Source: Notospermus geniculatus (Eukaryota > Nemertea > Pilidiophora > Heteronemertea > Lineidae). From it: 64,000 nt of DNA. Position 1 is the stretch's first letter. The number at the start of each line of letters is the position of its first letter. The position numbers were made by a program, and so were the translations under genes. The stretch covers positions 199,479 to 263,478 of the forward strand of contig NMRB01000322.1 of NCBI GenBank assembly GCA_002633025.1, read 5' to 3'. The notes below the pieces were generated by a model, which made no database searches, was not told the origin of the DNA, and saw only the letters and a list, made by a program, of their open reading frames with translations. Below are positions 33,536-44,066 of the stretch, one piece after another.

Positions 33536-34170
33536 ATAGGCCTTATCACACCTAGCACGTGTGAAGCCAGCCAGGCCCCTGCTGTACATTTACAATACAT
33601 TGTGCAGTGCATGGCGTGCATTTTATGTAAACATTGGCCAATAAAAGTAACTTCCAAAAGCCGGATGCGCCTAAACTACTAGCTACGTGGGAGGCGGTAT
33701 GAAGTGATTCAAATCGATAAATTATTGACCACCAATCGTCTTCGTGATCGCAAAAAAATCGATGATCAATACACTGACAGTCTCTGAACATCACCAAAAC
33801 ATTATCATGGGGCCCTGTGCCATAATTTCCCCTTCTATTGTCTCGACGGTCACGTGCCAGTAATTTACCAATCAGCGCAGGGTTGCATGATAATGTTTTG
33901 ATGGACTGTTAGTGTATTATTAATCGATTTTTTGCGATCGCGAAGACGATCGGTGGTCAATAATTTATCGATTTGAATCACTTCATACCGCCTTCCACGT
34001 AGCTAGTAGTTTAGGTGCATGCGGCTTTTGGAAGTTACTTTTATTGGCCAATGTTTACATAAAATGCACGCCATGCATTGCACAATGTATTGTAAATATA
34101 CAGCGTAGGTGCTGATGTTTGGGCCCTTTCCGCCTGGCTGGCTTCACACGTGCTAGGTGCGATAAGGCCT
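33536..34170. mobile_element. 635-bp foldback with arms of about 230 bp
   Basis: ATAGGCCTTATCACACCTAG at the left is inverted at the right end (CTAGGTGCGATAAGGCCTAT). The arms continue through CACGTGTGAAGCCAGCCAGG, GGCCAATAAAAGTAACTTCC and ATCGATAAATTATTGACCAC, with a spacer of about 120 bp. No coding capacity. Confidence 0.85.
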
Positions 34171-34573
34171 ATGGAACCAGTTCTCGGACACCTTGCTTTT
34201 CAATGCCTCTTCCTGTACTTACGGTACTGCTAGGCATGCTGGGTAACACTTGGGACTAAAGGCCATCCATTTCAGCTCTCATTTGCATATTAAAATTTGC
34301 TAAGGGGGTCAAGGTTACTGAAAATATGTCAGATTTCCCAAATAAAGCTGGTCGACCTAGTTCTCAGACACCTCGTCCTGTTCTCGGACATTGCCAATTT
34401 TCACCCACAATTTCACATGAAACAACAAAATTAAGATTTTATTGATAAAAGTGACTTAAAATCAACCCAAAACAGTTTATTTGATGTATTTTAATCCACT
34501 CTGCTTCTCACAATTTGATACGGTAAGTGGTAAAATGGATACAGATAGAGTCCAACATTGCCGAATGGGAACT
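34171..34573. other. No gene recognised
   Basis: Repeats the phrase TTCTCGGACACC twice (about 34182 and 34362) but shows no larger structure. Confidence 0.35.
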
Positions 34574-34645
34574 CCTAACCCTAACCCCCTAATCCTAACC
34601 CTAACCCTAACCCTAATCCTAACTAACCCTTACCCTAACCCCAAN
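34574..34645. repeat. Interstitial telomeric repeat array
   Basis: About ten CCCTAA-type units, some degenerate (CCCTAATCCTAA, AACTAACCC), ending at an ambiguous base (34645). The minus strand is the animal-type TTAGGG repeat. The array is not at a chromosome end in this assembly. Confidence 0.8.
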
Positions 34646-35204
34646 CAAGACGTATGTTTCTAGGCGGATAGAACGCCTGTCCTGATGATATGTTCAGTTA
34701 TATTCACGTAATGTGTTAAGTTGTGTTTTGTTAAACACAAAACTAAACGCTAAACGCGTCACCTGGATTTACAGTGTACATGACGTCGTGACGACGTGTA
34801 GGCCTACACGTATATTGATCGATCGATCGCCAGTTCGCCGTCAAACATTTGAACACCGCCATCTAACGTCGACATAACAAATCAGCTAGTCATTTGGAAA
34901 CAGTGATTACTCCCATTGCGCTGCATTGCGTTGCGTTGCGTTTTTTCCAGTAAGCCTGTGATAACACAGATGGGGAATATATCTATTTTCAGTGTATTGC
35001 AGTTATGTTGATGATGTTGACATGATGATGAGATGCAATCAACGCTCAAAATACGCCTACTAGTCCATTGTTTTCACTTAGAAACCGAGGCGTAAACTTG
35101 AACTGCATCTACGTATATTGTCCCTATTTTGATATCCTATTCAACAGTAGAAAAGAGGTCGGAAACTTACCGTTTTTATCGACAGTTTCAAAACACATGT
35201 GCAT
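34646..35204. other. No gene recognised
   Basis: It contains GATCGATCGATC and a short TTGCG array (34915-34940) but no coding signal. Confidence 0.35.
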
Positions 35205-35830
35205 CAATCAGCTGATGAACAAGCAACGCCAACTTGCAACATGGCCGACTTTCGTCAGCTATCGCGACCCTGGGAATCACTACAAAATCAAAGTAGCATT
35301 CTTCCAATCCATTCCATAAATTAGATACCTCAACAACAATCAAAATCATCGAAGCGCATGTTTTTTTACTGCCAAATTTTGCAGAAATTCGATGGATTAC
35401 TCTGAATTATATTTGCGCGCAGAAATGTAAATGTGCTACGGCTATTGCCACGGCCGTATCACCATGATCACTGAGGAATTTATTTACTTGTCCATTACCG
35501 CGCATTGATACACAGGTATGTCAGCTGCTGCTGATGAGCCAGCAAACGAACGACCCTGGCAATCGTCTTGCGAAATCAAACCAACATCATTCCATTTCAT
35601 TCCACAAATTAAAGACGTCAACAACAATCAAAATAATGCAAGCGGATGTTTTTTTATTGTGAAGTTTTGCAAAAGTTCAGTGGTTTACTCTGAATTATAT
35701 TTGGTGCGCACATATGTAGGGGTGCTTCGGATACTGCCACGGCAGTATCACTGTGTGAGAGTGAACTACTTTTTCAATTCTGTAACGGGATTTGTTGGCG
35801 TTTTCCATTAGCGCGCATTGATACACATGG
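35205..35830. repeat. Tandem duplication of about 310 bp
   Basis: Unit 1 (35205-35515) and unit 2 (35516-35830) share CAACAACAATCAAAAT, CTCTGAATTATATTTG, a CACGGC(C/A)GTATCAC palindrome and GCGCATTGATACACA at their ends. Divergence is substantial. The frame at 35518-35811 is not conserved between units and is not considered coding. Confidence 0.7.
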
Positions 35831-36025
35831 TTCTTCTTGTACTCTCCGTGGCAGATACTTCTAGCATGACACCAAGTGAACATAGATGAAGCTGGCCTTC
35901 GCCACTGGAGACTGGCTGCGCCCGTAGTGTTAGAGTGATAGCTAGAGGTGGGCTAAAGCCCACTTAAAAAGCATAACATACCGGTAATCTCAAACCTAGT
36001 ACCCAAAGTTTTACCCATTTGAGAT

Positions 36026-36883
36026 GTACAGTCATTGACAAAAGTTTATCTCCACCTGACATCTTGAATATTTCAAATACTACTGGACCAATTTTAACAC
36101 GGTTTGTTGCACATGAAAGTATATCATGTTGGTAATAATTCTGCATCAAAATTTTGGATATTCGGAAATATCGTTATTATGTAATAGCTATTCAGAAAAA
36201 AAACACTAAAAATCAACATTGTTATTACGTAATTTTTTTGTGATTTTTGTTGCAGTTCTGATAGAGTGGAACTTTCTAAGGATTTGGGGCTTTGTTTCAT
36301 CAAAATATGTTGAGTGGTTGCCGAGATATCTGAGATTATCAAAATTTTGATAATTTGAGATTTTCGTGCTTTTCAGGTAATTTTGATGCCATTAGATAAA
36401 GCTAACCTCAGAACACGGTTTTACAAAATTTTGGAACACATGCTTAACTGCTTACCAGTTTACGCTAAAAGTTCCAAAACTTCATACTTCTACATTTTTA
36501 AGTGAGCTCTGTCTACTGAGATCAAAATTTCCTGAAAAATTGAAAATTTTCAAATTATCCAAATTTTGATAATCTCAAATATCTCAGTAACCACTCAACA
36601 TATTTTGATGAAACAAAGCCCCAAATCCTAAGAAAGTTCCACTCTATCAGAACTGCAACAAAAAGCACAAAAAAATACGTAATAACAATGTTGATTTTTA
36701 GTGTTTTTTCTGATAAGATATTACATAATAACGATATTTCCGAATATCCAAAGATTTAATGCAGAAATATGACCAACAAGATATACTTTCATGTGCAACA
36801 AACCGTGTTAAAAAAATTGGTCCAGTAGTATTTGAAATATTCAAGATGTCAGGTGGCGATAAACTTTTGTCAATGACTGTACA
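36026..36883. mobile_element. 858-bp foldback with arms of about 340 bp
   Basis: GTACAGTCATTGACAAAAGT at the left is inverted at the right. The arms continue with AGATGTCAGGTGG(C/A)GATAAA-type, TTGATGAAACAAAGCCCC and GATAATCTCAAAT words. A spacer of about 180 bp lies between. The frames on both strands at 35964-36149 and 36698-37106 are mirror images of the two arms, not independent genes. Confidence 0.82.
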
Positions 36884-37444
36884 AAAAGTGTCATGCATGT
36901 CATGTTTTTTTACACGGGAACGAGGTGCAGAGGGCACGTGCAGAGGGAGCGCATCTTGTGCAAGGCCCCATAACAGTTGGAGTTCAGTATCAGAGGCCAT
37001 TTCGAGAAAAAAGCAACAGAAGGATATTAGTTTAATGGGGAATGCATTACACAGTCAAACTTCGAAGGCGTATTCTGCAACACCTGTCGCTTCGAAACCG
37101 ATGTGAACTTCACAAAATGTACATTGTGACCTACTAAATTCGAATATGCCATCAACTCATTTCAACAAAATTTTGATGGAACCTCGTTTCCAGGTGCAGG
37201 GCCACCGGTGAGTTTGCTACGCGGTGACTCTGCGATCGATCGATCGACTCGTCACGACGTCATTTAGAACTGTGGACGTTGCGTCATGAAAAAGTGACCT
37301 ACATACTTTTGTCGCGTTCCCCGCGTTGCTTAGCGACTCATAGGAAACTCAAAATGTAAACACGGAAGACAGTTTGACAGTTTGGCAGCTGACTGAGCGT
37401 CTCATCATATTTTATTGCATAAAATTCCCACAAACCCTGATAAA
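36884..37444. other. No gene recognised; region upstream of the THAP remnant
   Basis: Short frames only. The last 150 bp before 37445 could hold a 5' untranslated region, but no promoter element is identifiable. Confidence 0.35.
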
Positions 37445-37627
37445 ATGGTGCAAACTTGTGTTGTCAGCGGATGCAAGTCACGCGCTGTCAAGGGAAATGG
37501 CATAGAATCCCAGATGAAGACGAATTTCCGTCATTAAGAGCGCGGTAGTTGCAGGCCCTCCAACCCGAAGATGACGACCGTTTAGGCATACATGGGTGCC
37601 GTATTTGCTCACTGCATTTTGTATTAG
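37445..37627 (+). pseudogene. THAP-domain first exon, broken
   Basis: It starts MVQTCVVSGCKSRAVKGN, the classic N-terminus of a THAP C2CH zinc finger (first Cys pair C-x4-C). A frameshift follows near 37500. In the next frame the sequence continues WHRIPDEDEF and later CRICSLHF, the second half (C-x2-H) of the C2CH finger. A TAG sits where the conserved Trp of the L/W-LQAL segment is expected. The exon ends in TTAG before GTACGTAA, a usable donor. THAP domains bind DNA in P-element-like transposases and host regulators. The rest would lie towards the assembly gap that begins 115 bp later. The breaks could also be assembly errors near low-quality sequence. Confidence 0.7.
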
Positions 37628-37741
37628 GTACGTAATGTTAAGGAAATATCTTTATAAAAGAGCTCCAGTTAAACCCCGAAGCATCATATTCGGCGATGTC
37701 AGTTAGCAATAACATGATAGAACACCTGTAGCCCCCCCCCC

Positions 37742-38229
37742 NNNNNNNNNNNNNNNNNNNNNNNNNNNNNNNNNNNNNNNNNNNNNNNNNNNNNNNNNNN
37801 NNNNNNNNNNNNNNNNNNNNNNNNNNNNNNNNNNNNNNNNNNNNNNNNNNNNNNNNNNNNNNNNNNNNNNNNNNNNNNNNNNNNNNNNNNNNNNNNNNNN
37901 NNNNNNNNNNNNNNNNNNNNNNNNNNNNNNNNNNNNNNNNNNNNNNNNNNNNNNNNNNNNNNNNNNNNNNNNNNNNNNNNNNNNNNNNNNNNNNNNNNNN
38001 NNNNNNNNNNNNNNNNNNNNNNNNNNNNNNNNNNNNNNNNNNNNNNNNNNNNNNNNNNNNNNNNNNNNNNNNNNNNNNNNNNNNNNNNNNNNNNNNNNNN
38101 NNNNNNNNNNNNNNNNNNNNNNNNNNNNNNNNNNNNNNNNNNNNNNNNNNNNNNNNNNNNNNNNNNNNNNNNNNNNNNNNNNNNNNNNNNNNNNNNNNNN
38201 NNNNNNNNNNNNNNNNNNNNNNNNNNNNN
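37742..38229. other. Assembly gap (run of n) between poly-C tracts
   Basis: 488 undetermined bases flanked by C runs on both sides. The three long frames that span it consist only of unknown residues and are not genes. Confidence 0.98.
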
Positions 38230-38614
38230 CCCCCCCCCCATGACTCATTCAATTTCTGCATAGGCCTAGGTGCAGTCCCTAGTTCATAAGTTCGATCAAC
38301 TGATCAAATTGCAAACTGGTCGGTTTAGACATCGTCATCGACATGATGTATGTGCATGTTGCATTTCACTGAATCTCTTATCACTGAATAAAAAAAAATC
38401 TCGGCTTCTGTCTCGATTTCAATCACCGAAGCGGCAAACTATGTGCGCAGCCATGATGAATTGTAAGAGGTGCTGGCGTCACTCTGACAACCAACCACCT
38501 AGCGGAACGACAAGAGACTAGGAATTCGGGCCACTACCATGGTGGGCGTGGAAATAATGAGTACTCCCGATTATGCCATTTACGATTATGTTATGCTTTA
38601 TCCAGTAAGCCTGT

Positions 38615-39090
38615 ATCAAGAACAACCTAAAATACAACCTCTTTGATCTCCCATCGCACACCACTTGGGAAAATCAATTCATTGAAATATCAGCGGAGCG
38701 CAATAACACAAGACTCGTACTAGGAAATATCTACAGACCACCACGAAATAGCAATGATGATATCCACACTTTTACTAAGGAATTCGCTGGACTACTCTCT
38801 TCCTTTCAAAGCAATATGTACAAAGAGCTGATTATTAAAGATGACTACAACATCGATCTGCTGAAATATAAGGACAGGCCTGATTTAAGGAATTCCTAGA
38901 AACTACATGTATCTTTACACATTCCGTTTAACCGTCTGTTACTCTGCCCACGGGAATTACTCCTCACAGCGCGACCCTGATAAATAATTTTGTCTGCCGA
39001 TTCTCACCAAGTTCGAGTCGCACACCACAGGCATAATTAACAATCGCTTCTCTGATCACCAACCGTACTTTATTGGAATTAGTCTAATGA
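38615..39090 (+). pseudogene. LINE-type AP endonuclease fragment
   Basis: Plus strand, in shifting frames. It shows LVLGNIYRPPRNSNDD, a KDDYNIDLLK block (normally GDYNIDLL, with Gly-Asp lost to Asp-Asp) and a SDHQPYFI-like block near 39050. These are the conserved blocks of the EEP endonuclease at the N-terminus of CR1/L2/jockey-type non-LTR retrotransposon ORF2. Several stops and frameshifts are present, and no reverse transcriptase follows. It is a short 5'-side fragment, whereas 5' truncation usually leaves 3' ends. Confidence 0.7.
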
Positions 39091-39212
39091 ATAAGAGAGG
39101 TCAAGAAAATCATGCTGGCATGAAGATATTTTGAATTAGGTACATGAACTCAGCACGGAGAGGGGCAACATAGAAGCACCGACAGAAATACCAATGTCTA
39201 CTTAAGTATCAT

Positions 39213-39808
39213 CAAGAATATATAAGTACCAAGAATGTACAACTAGTAATCAAGCAAAAAGTGTGGGCATTACGTTACTTTTTCTGATAATAGAGGGCGT
39301 ACGGTAATTATAGGCCTTCTAATTAAATAACCAGTGTTTAGATTTAACGGTTGTTATTTACAATATCATCAATATTTTTATGTAAAGTTACAGACAAATT
39401 ACCAGCATTAAATTTTTTTCTTGATTTTGGTGAAACCATGGATTTGTTGTATAGGTCAGAGTGCCCACCTCTGAGATCACAGTATCAATTTGTTAAAAAT
39501 ATGGTCCATTCAAAAATGCTTTGTAACTCGGTTATTGAGTTTTGGTAGCGAGGTACATTTATAAAACCAAAGAAAGGAGCAAATCCAAATTACATTCTGG
39601 ATTTGCTCCTTTCTTTGGTTTTATAACTCGGTAATTTCTGAGTCCATATAACTATGGGAGGTGTCATTTTGTTCGTAATGATCTTCTCTACACAATAATC
39701 CTTCACAAATTAAGATCCATTCGGTAACGGGATCACCAGAGACAATTTACTAAACTCACTTTTTGGCACTATTCCGAGTTGCACATTCGTGGTACTTATA
39801 TATTATTG
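39213..39808. mobile_element. DNA element with 7-bp target duplication, copy 2
   Basis: Same termini as 31448-31958 (CAAGAATATATAAGTACCAA, less perfect right end). GTATCAT flanks both sides (39206-39212, 39809-39815). It is about 85 bp longer than copy 1, mainly because of a hairpin insertion at 39561-39624. It was inserted at the last codons of the GPCR frame. Confidence 0.87.
39561..39624. repeat. Near-perfect 27-bp stem hairpin
   Basis: ATAAAACCAAAGAAAGGAGC... pairs with ...GCTCCTTTCTTTGGTTTTAT around a loop of about 10 bases. It is absent from copy 1 of the host element. It could be a tiny snapback insertion or a source of small RNA. Confidence 0.7.
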
Positions 39809-40897
39809 GTATCATTTTTAACTCAGTTTGAAATGATTTTAATGTACACACATATATGACAAAGTTAAAGCTGTGGTTAGCAAGAGATATCGATGTGGCA
39901 GTCTGCCCAAGTGAGAAGAAGGCTTTGTAATCGTTTTCCGAGGTTAAAAAGAAATATTGAACATTAAGATACTCGACATTGTTACACAGTCCCCAGATGA
40001 TGGAATACGGTAAGGTCGTGACCAGGTACAGTAGGGCTACAAGGAGGAGACTGAACAAACCTTGTACCTCACCTCTGTTCTTTCCTAAGGATGCGAATTC
40101 ACCACGACGTCTTGACCTCCATACGCGGAAAATAATCAGGACACTTGCTGCAAATATTATCAACCAAGGAATACTGTAGGGTAGAAGTACCTCCAAAATT
40201 AGGACAAGGAAATATGTTTCGTGGGCGGTCATATTTGAGAGATAATAGAAACAAGTAGGGTCTCCTGATTCGGCCCAAACATGCACGTCGTAATAAACAA
40301 GGACTGGTACATTCAGAGCCAACATGGAGGCAAAAATTAGTAAAAGACTGAAGCGACGCCTCGCTGTTGTAACAAGAACTCTGACGTATAAAGGGAACCA
40401 GACGCCAATGCAACGTTCTAACGTACGGTATAGACTACGACGATGTATGACGATACACACGTAAAGGTTCTTCTGAAGTAGCGGATCGTTTTACAGGCCA
40501 CCGTAGCCTCGACTGAAAGCACATCTTCCATATAATAGTATCCCTCCGTGTGCATATGTATGCCTCTGCGGATCCAAGACCACAAGCCGTACAATAGAGC
40601 AACAAGGTCTGCCACAGCAAGGGGGAGGAGGTACGTCGTGGTCCTACGGTCCTTCCCTCCTACCCGAATAAAGATCACAATGGAAAGAAAGTTACCAAAG
40701 ATGCCTGAAATGACAACAACTCCCAAAAGGTACCTGTTGATGATGTTTGATAATGCTTGAACTACCTCGAAGAATATACTCCTGTCAGTCCTATATGACG
40801 TGACCCAAGGAGACGTCGCTGATGCCTGGTGAAACCACAGCTCGGTTTGCAGTCCGACCTCCTGCACCTCACCCGACATTTCTTTCCTGTACCACAT
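39756..40897 (-). pseudogene. Single-exon rhodopsin-class GPCR, frameshifted
   Basis: Minus strand from the ATG at 40895-40897. Seven membrane segments are visible. TM1 is VVISGIFGNFLSIVIFI (GN motif), TM2 has LPLAVADLVALLYG, and TM3 ends VSSYIVVVYT. After a frame change near 40418-40432 the ERC variant of the DRY motif appears (TLERCIGVW), then TM4, an ECL2 Cys (GDPTCFYYL), TM5, TM6 (TTLPYSIIWGL) and TM7 (SLANHSFNFVIY). The NPxxY motif is NFVIY, as in several invertebrate neuropeptide receptors. The frame change corresponds to about five extra bases relative to the usual spacing. The C-terminal tail after LKMI is encoded by the inserted transposon. It is probably a pseudogene, or an allele with an assembly error. 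The ligand is unknown. Confidence 0.85.
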
Positions 40898-41233
40898 TAG
40901 TATCTTCTTGTGCTGTAGTTTATGTCTAATTTATTCTTGTTAACGCCGATAAAACGGGACATGAAGTGAGGTAAAAAAAGTCTGCAGACGTCGTGAAATA
41001 AAGTAGAACCCCGTTTGAAGACCGCCTCTGTAACAAGACCAACCCCTCTAACAAGACCACTCATCACTGTCCCAAAATGCGCACTTCAATAGAAATGAAC
41101 AAAAATATTTGCAATAGAAAACCTAAGTAAAAATAACTATTACCTGTTGTGATGTAATTATGTTCAGAACAGCCATTCACGGCAAGATGATGTTGGTCAG
41201 CATAACTTGGAACATTAAAAATTAACACTTTAA
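40898..41233. other. No gene recognised; upstream of the GPCR
   Basis: It contains CCCGTTTGAAGACCGCCTCTG / CCCCTCTAACAAGACC-type repeats of degenerate pogo-like character but no gene. Confidence 0.35.
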
Positions 41234-41976
41234 GGGCGAGCTGTCATTGTGAATTTTCATATTGCTTCAATCCAGGCCCCTCTGAGAAAAGCAATAAAGA
41301 CACCCCCAGTTGACTGTTTTTATAGTCCAATGTGATCACTGTGCTTTATAGACACAGAAAATGAGGAACGTCCCAAGGATTACAGCTGAATTACATTACA
41401 TAATCGTAAACAAAGAAATTCACCAAACACGAAAAACAGGTACAATTTTCTTGGAGAGGAAACATGTAAATGGCACATTGAAGGTGTGGCAACAATGTCA
41501 CAAACCCATAGAACCTGGGGTGGCGAGGGTGTCCTGACATGCTCTTCATGTACACCATACACGCTCAGTACAAAAAGGACAACCAGGAAGTAAAATCCAA
41601 ATCCAATATGGCCGCCCTGTTTTGGAAAATCTGGCAGCATTCATGGAATTCACATGCCGAGTACTCTATACCTGTTGAAAATATTGCTGTCAAAATGGGT
41701 GGACTAAATAGAAAAAACCTCGAACTTTATGATCCACGTGTCGTTTGATCCTCAAAATGTACCATTTCGTGGGAAAGTGTACCGATTACTAGTCTTTTGT
41801 TTCAACTTATTAGCTAATTAGTGCGTTCCAAGATACATCTCATTCAATTCCTTTTGACTTATAGACCCCGCAGGTGCCTTCATTTCCGTCATATATCTTG
41901 TACTTTTATGGTATTTTGACATCTTTTATTTACAACGCCTGGCCACGTTTCAAAAATTCAAAACGTTGGCTCGCCC
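41234..41976. mobile_element. 743-bp element with GGGCGAGC termini and TTAA target
   Basis: GGGCGAGCTG at the left and ...GCTCGCCC at the right, with TGAATTTT also inverted. TTAA flanks both sides (41230-41233, 41977-41980). A TTAA target with GGG/CCC ends is consistent with piggyBac-type elements. The two frames inside (41380-41640 minus, 41539-41748 plus) show no transposase motif. Confidence 0.7.
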
Positions 41977-44066
41977 TTAAGCAATGTTTTATTCTGGCAC
42001 CGATTTTTCGCCCTTTTTCTCTCCCGTCATCTATCTACGGTGGCTGGTAAAGGACATCAATATTTTTTTAAAGTCGGGATCCCGACTTATAAAATCTCTC
42101 GGTATCCCGACTTTTAAGATTACCGGATCCCGACTTTTAAAAACTCGGGATCCGACTTTTAATAAAAGCAAGGCATTTCCACGGTCATGTGAGTATTCGT
42201 GCTCCAAGGCGGAACAACGCGACGTCAAGCCTGGTTTAATTCGGAACAATGACAGTAAGTTAAATGGGAGCACCATTTGGTCACATGATGACTTATAGAG
42301 CAGAGGTGACACCTATAGAGGCTCATTGTTCGAGAGATGCGGTTCACCAAGCACGGCCAATCACACCTTGAATCGTCATTCATGAGTATAGGTGGCATCT
42401 GTGTACTAACCCAATGTTATGTTTGTAGGTACATCTTGACGTTCGCGTGACATATGCAGATTCCGAAATGATGGACTCCGGACCACGGACTCCGGACTGC
42501 GGACCGCAACAACTAACAGTCATGTATTCAGCCTACAATGGAAGACTGCAGTATCTGCATATTGCAGTTTTCCCTTGTACAGCCTCTGCAGCCTTTCCTA
42601 TTCAGTGAAGTGGACAATGTAGGTGTGTAATAACATCAGTAGATACTGCTCTCCTTTCTTGCAAAATTATCCGGAGCTGCCGCCTAAAACAAGGGAGATA
42701 TGGCATAAAACGCAAGACCGCAGTAAGTGCAGTTACTGCAGTCTTCGTTTGGAGGGCAGTATTGTTTCTAGTCTAAAATATGCAGTTTGATAATCGATTC
42801 TTCTGTTCAGTTGAAATCGACACAAACAGTCTTTAAGAATCATGAAATTACCATAATTAAAAAACCGATATCTTAATGTATACGTTATTGATTTTTCTGA
42901 ATACTCTGCCTCTCAGGAAAACAATCTTTACGTCTTTATCGTTGCTGATCAATGTGCAACAGTATGCCTTGCACCTGAGAGACAGCGGCTTGGTCAAATC
43001 AAACTTCATGCAAATTCGATTCATCAGTACATTCGTTTCCTTGAAAACCGAAGTGTCTATCACACCGACGGTTATGGCTGAGGATATTCGTGGTATCTCT
43101 GTTGTCTGTCGAACTTTGATAGTTTTCGGGTTTTGTGGGGCGATTTACTTTTTCAGTTATTAGGCCAAACTAACAGGATTACCTTTGTTGGAGCAGGGAA
43201 GCGATCACGATGGCCTGAAATTCCTTTTCGCTGCTAGACAATTTCCAAATTACCCCTTTAATAATCTGGGTGTTTAAAGAAATCTCCGTCATTTGCGCGA
43301 GTGGCATTTTGTAGGCCAAAAGGATTGACGTGTCGGTAAGTCTGATATGCAAAGCCAGTGTCCCGTCAAGGTGGAATTAACAAGTACACATACTGGATAT
43401 CGTCTTGGGGCAGAGTGGGCCGGAATTGACTCCCCTGATGAAATAGATCTGTTTGACGGTTAAGTTCCTGTGGAAAACTTAGGTTGACTGGTACCCGGTT
43501 CCTACATAGCTCAGACGGAGAAAGACCCCGGTATTGGGCGGCCATATTTGGCAGAAAGCTGCCATAATATGACGTCACAGAGGATTCCCCTCAGTACTGA
43601 GAAATAGCTTACTTACCTCACATCCCAAAAAAGCTAACCAATCAACGGAGACGTTACAAATTCAAATTCAAAAAGATCTAGCCAATCAACTACGTCGTTA
43701 CATCAGGAAATACCGGTCCCTTATCCTTGAGCTGTTGGGACCCGGAACCATGCTAAAACTTAGGTGGACAACAAAGTCTATAAATGCATCAACAGCGATT
43801 AGCTTCACATGATTGTGAAGTGTTTTAACGTCCCATGCATGGCTCATTCTCTGAAATTGTTTGATTTTCGGTGACCTTTTCGATAAATCTTAACGTTGAC
43901 GATTACGTAACGTGCACATTACCTAACACCATTACGGCCGAGATTATGGCTACTTTGATTTCGTTTACATATTGTGATTTTCAAAATCAAAATGACTGAG
44001 GAACATGATATCGCAACTCATCACAGTTTGCCCATCGTTGCTTAGCAAAAAGAGACCCCCAATAGG
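41977..44066. other. No gene recognised; short minisatellite
   Basis: 42063-42165 holds about four copies of a GGATCCCGACTTTTAA-type unit. 42477-42510 has a CGGACTCCGGAC array. The overlapping frames at 42857-43163 (both strands) and the minus frame at 43366-43578 have no recognisable domain. Confidence 0.4.

Noticed and set aside
36698-37106. Overlapping frames on both strands that resemble frames at 35964-36342
   Set aside because: They are the two arms of one inverted repeat read in opposite directions, not two related genes.
37638-38261. Three long minus-strand reading frames across the n run
   Set aside because: They consist almost entirely of undetermined residues and exist only because of the assembly gap.
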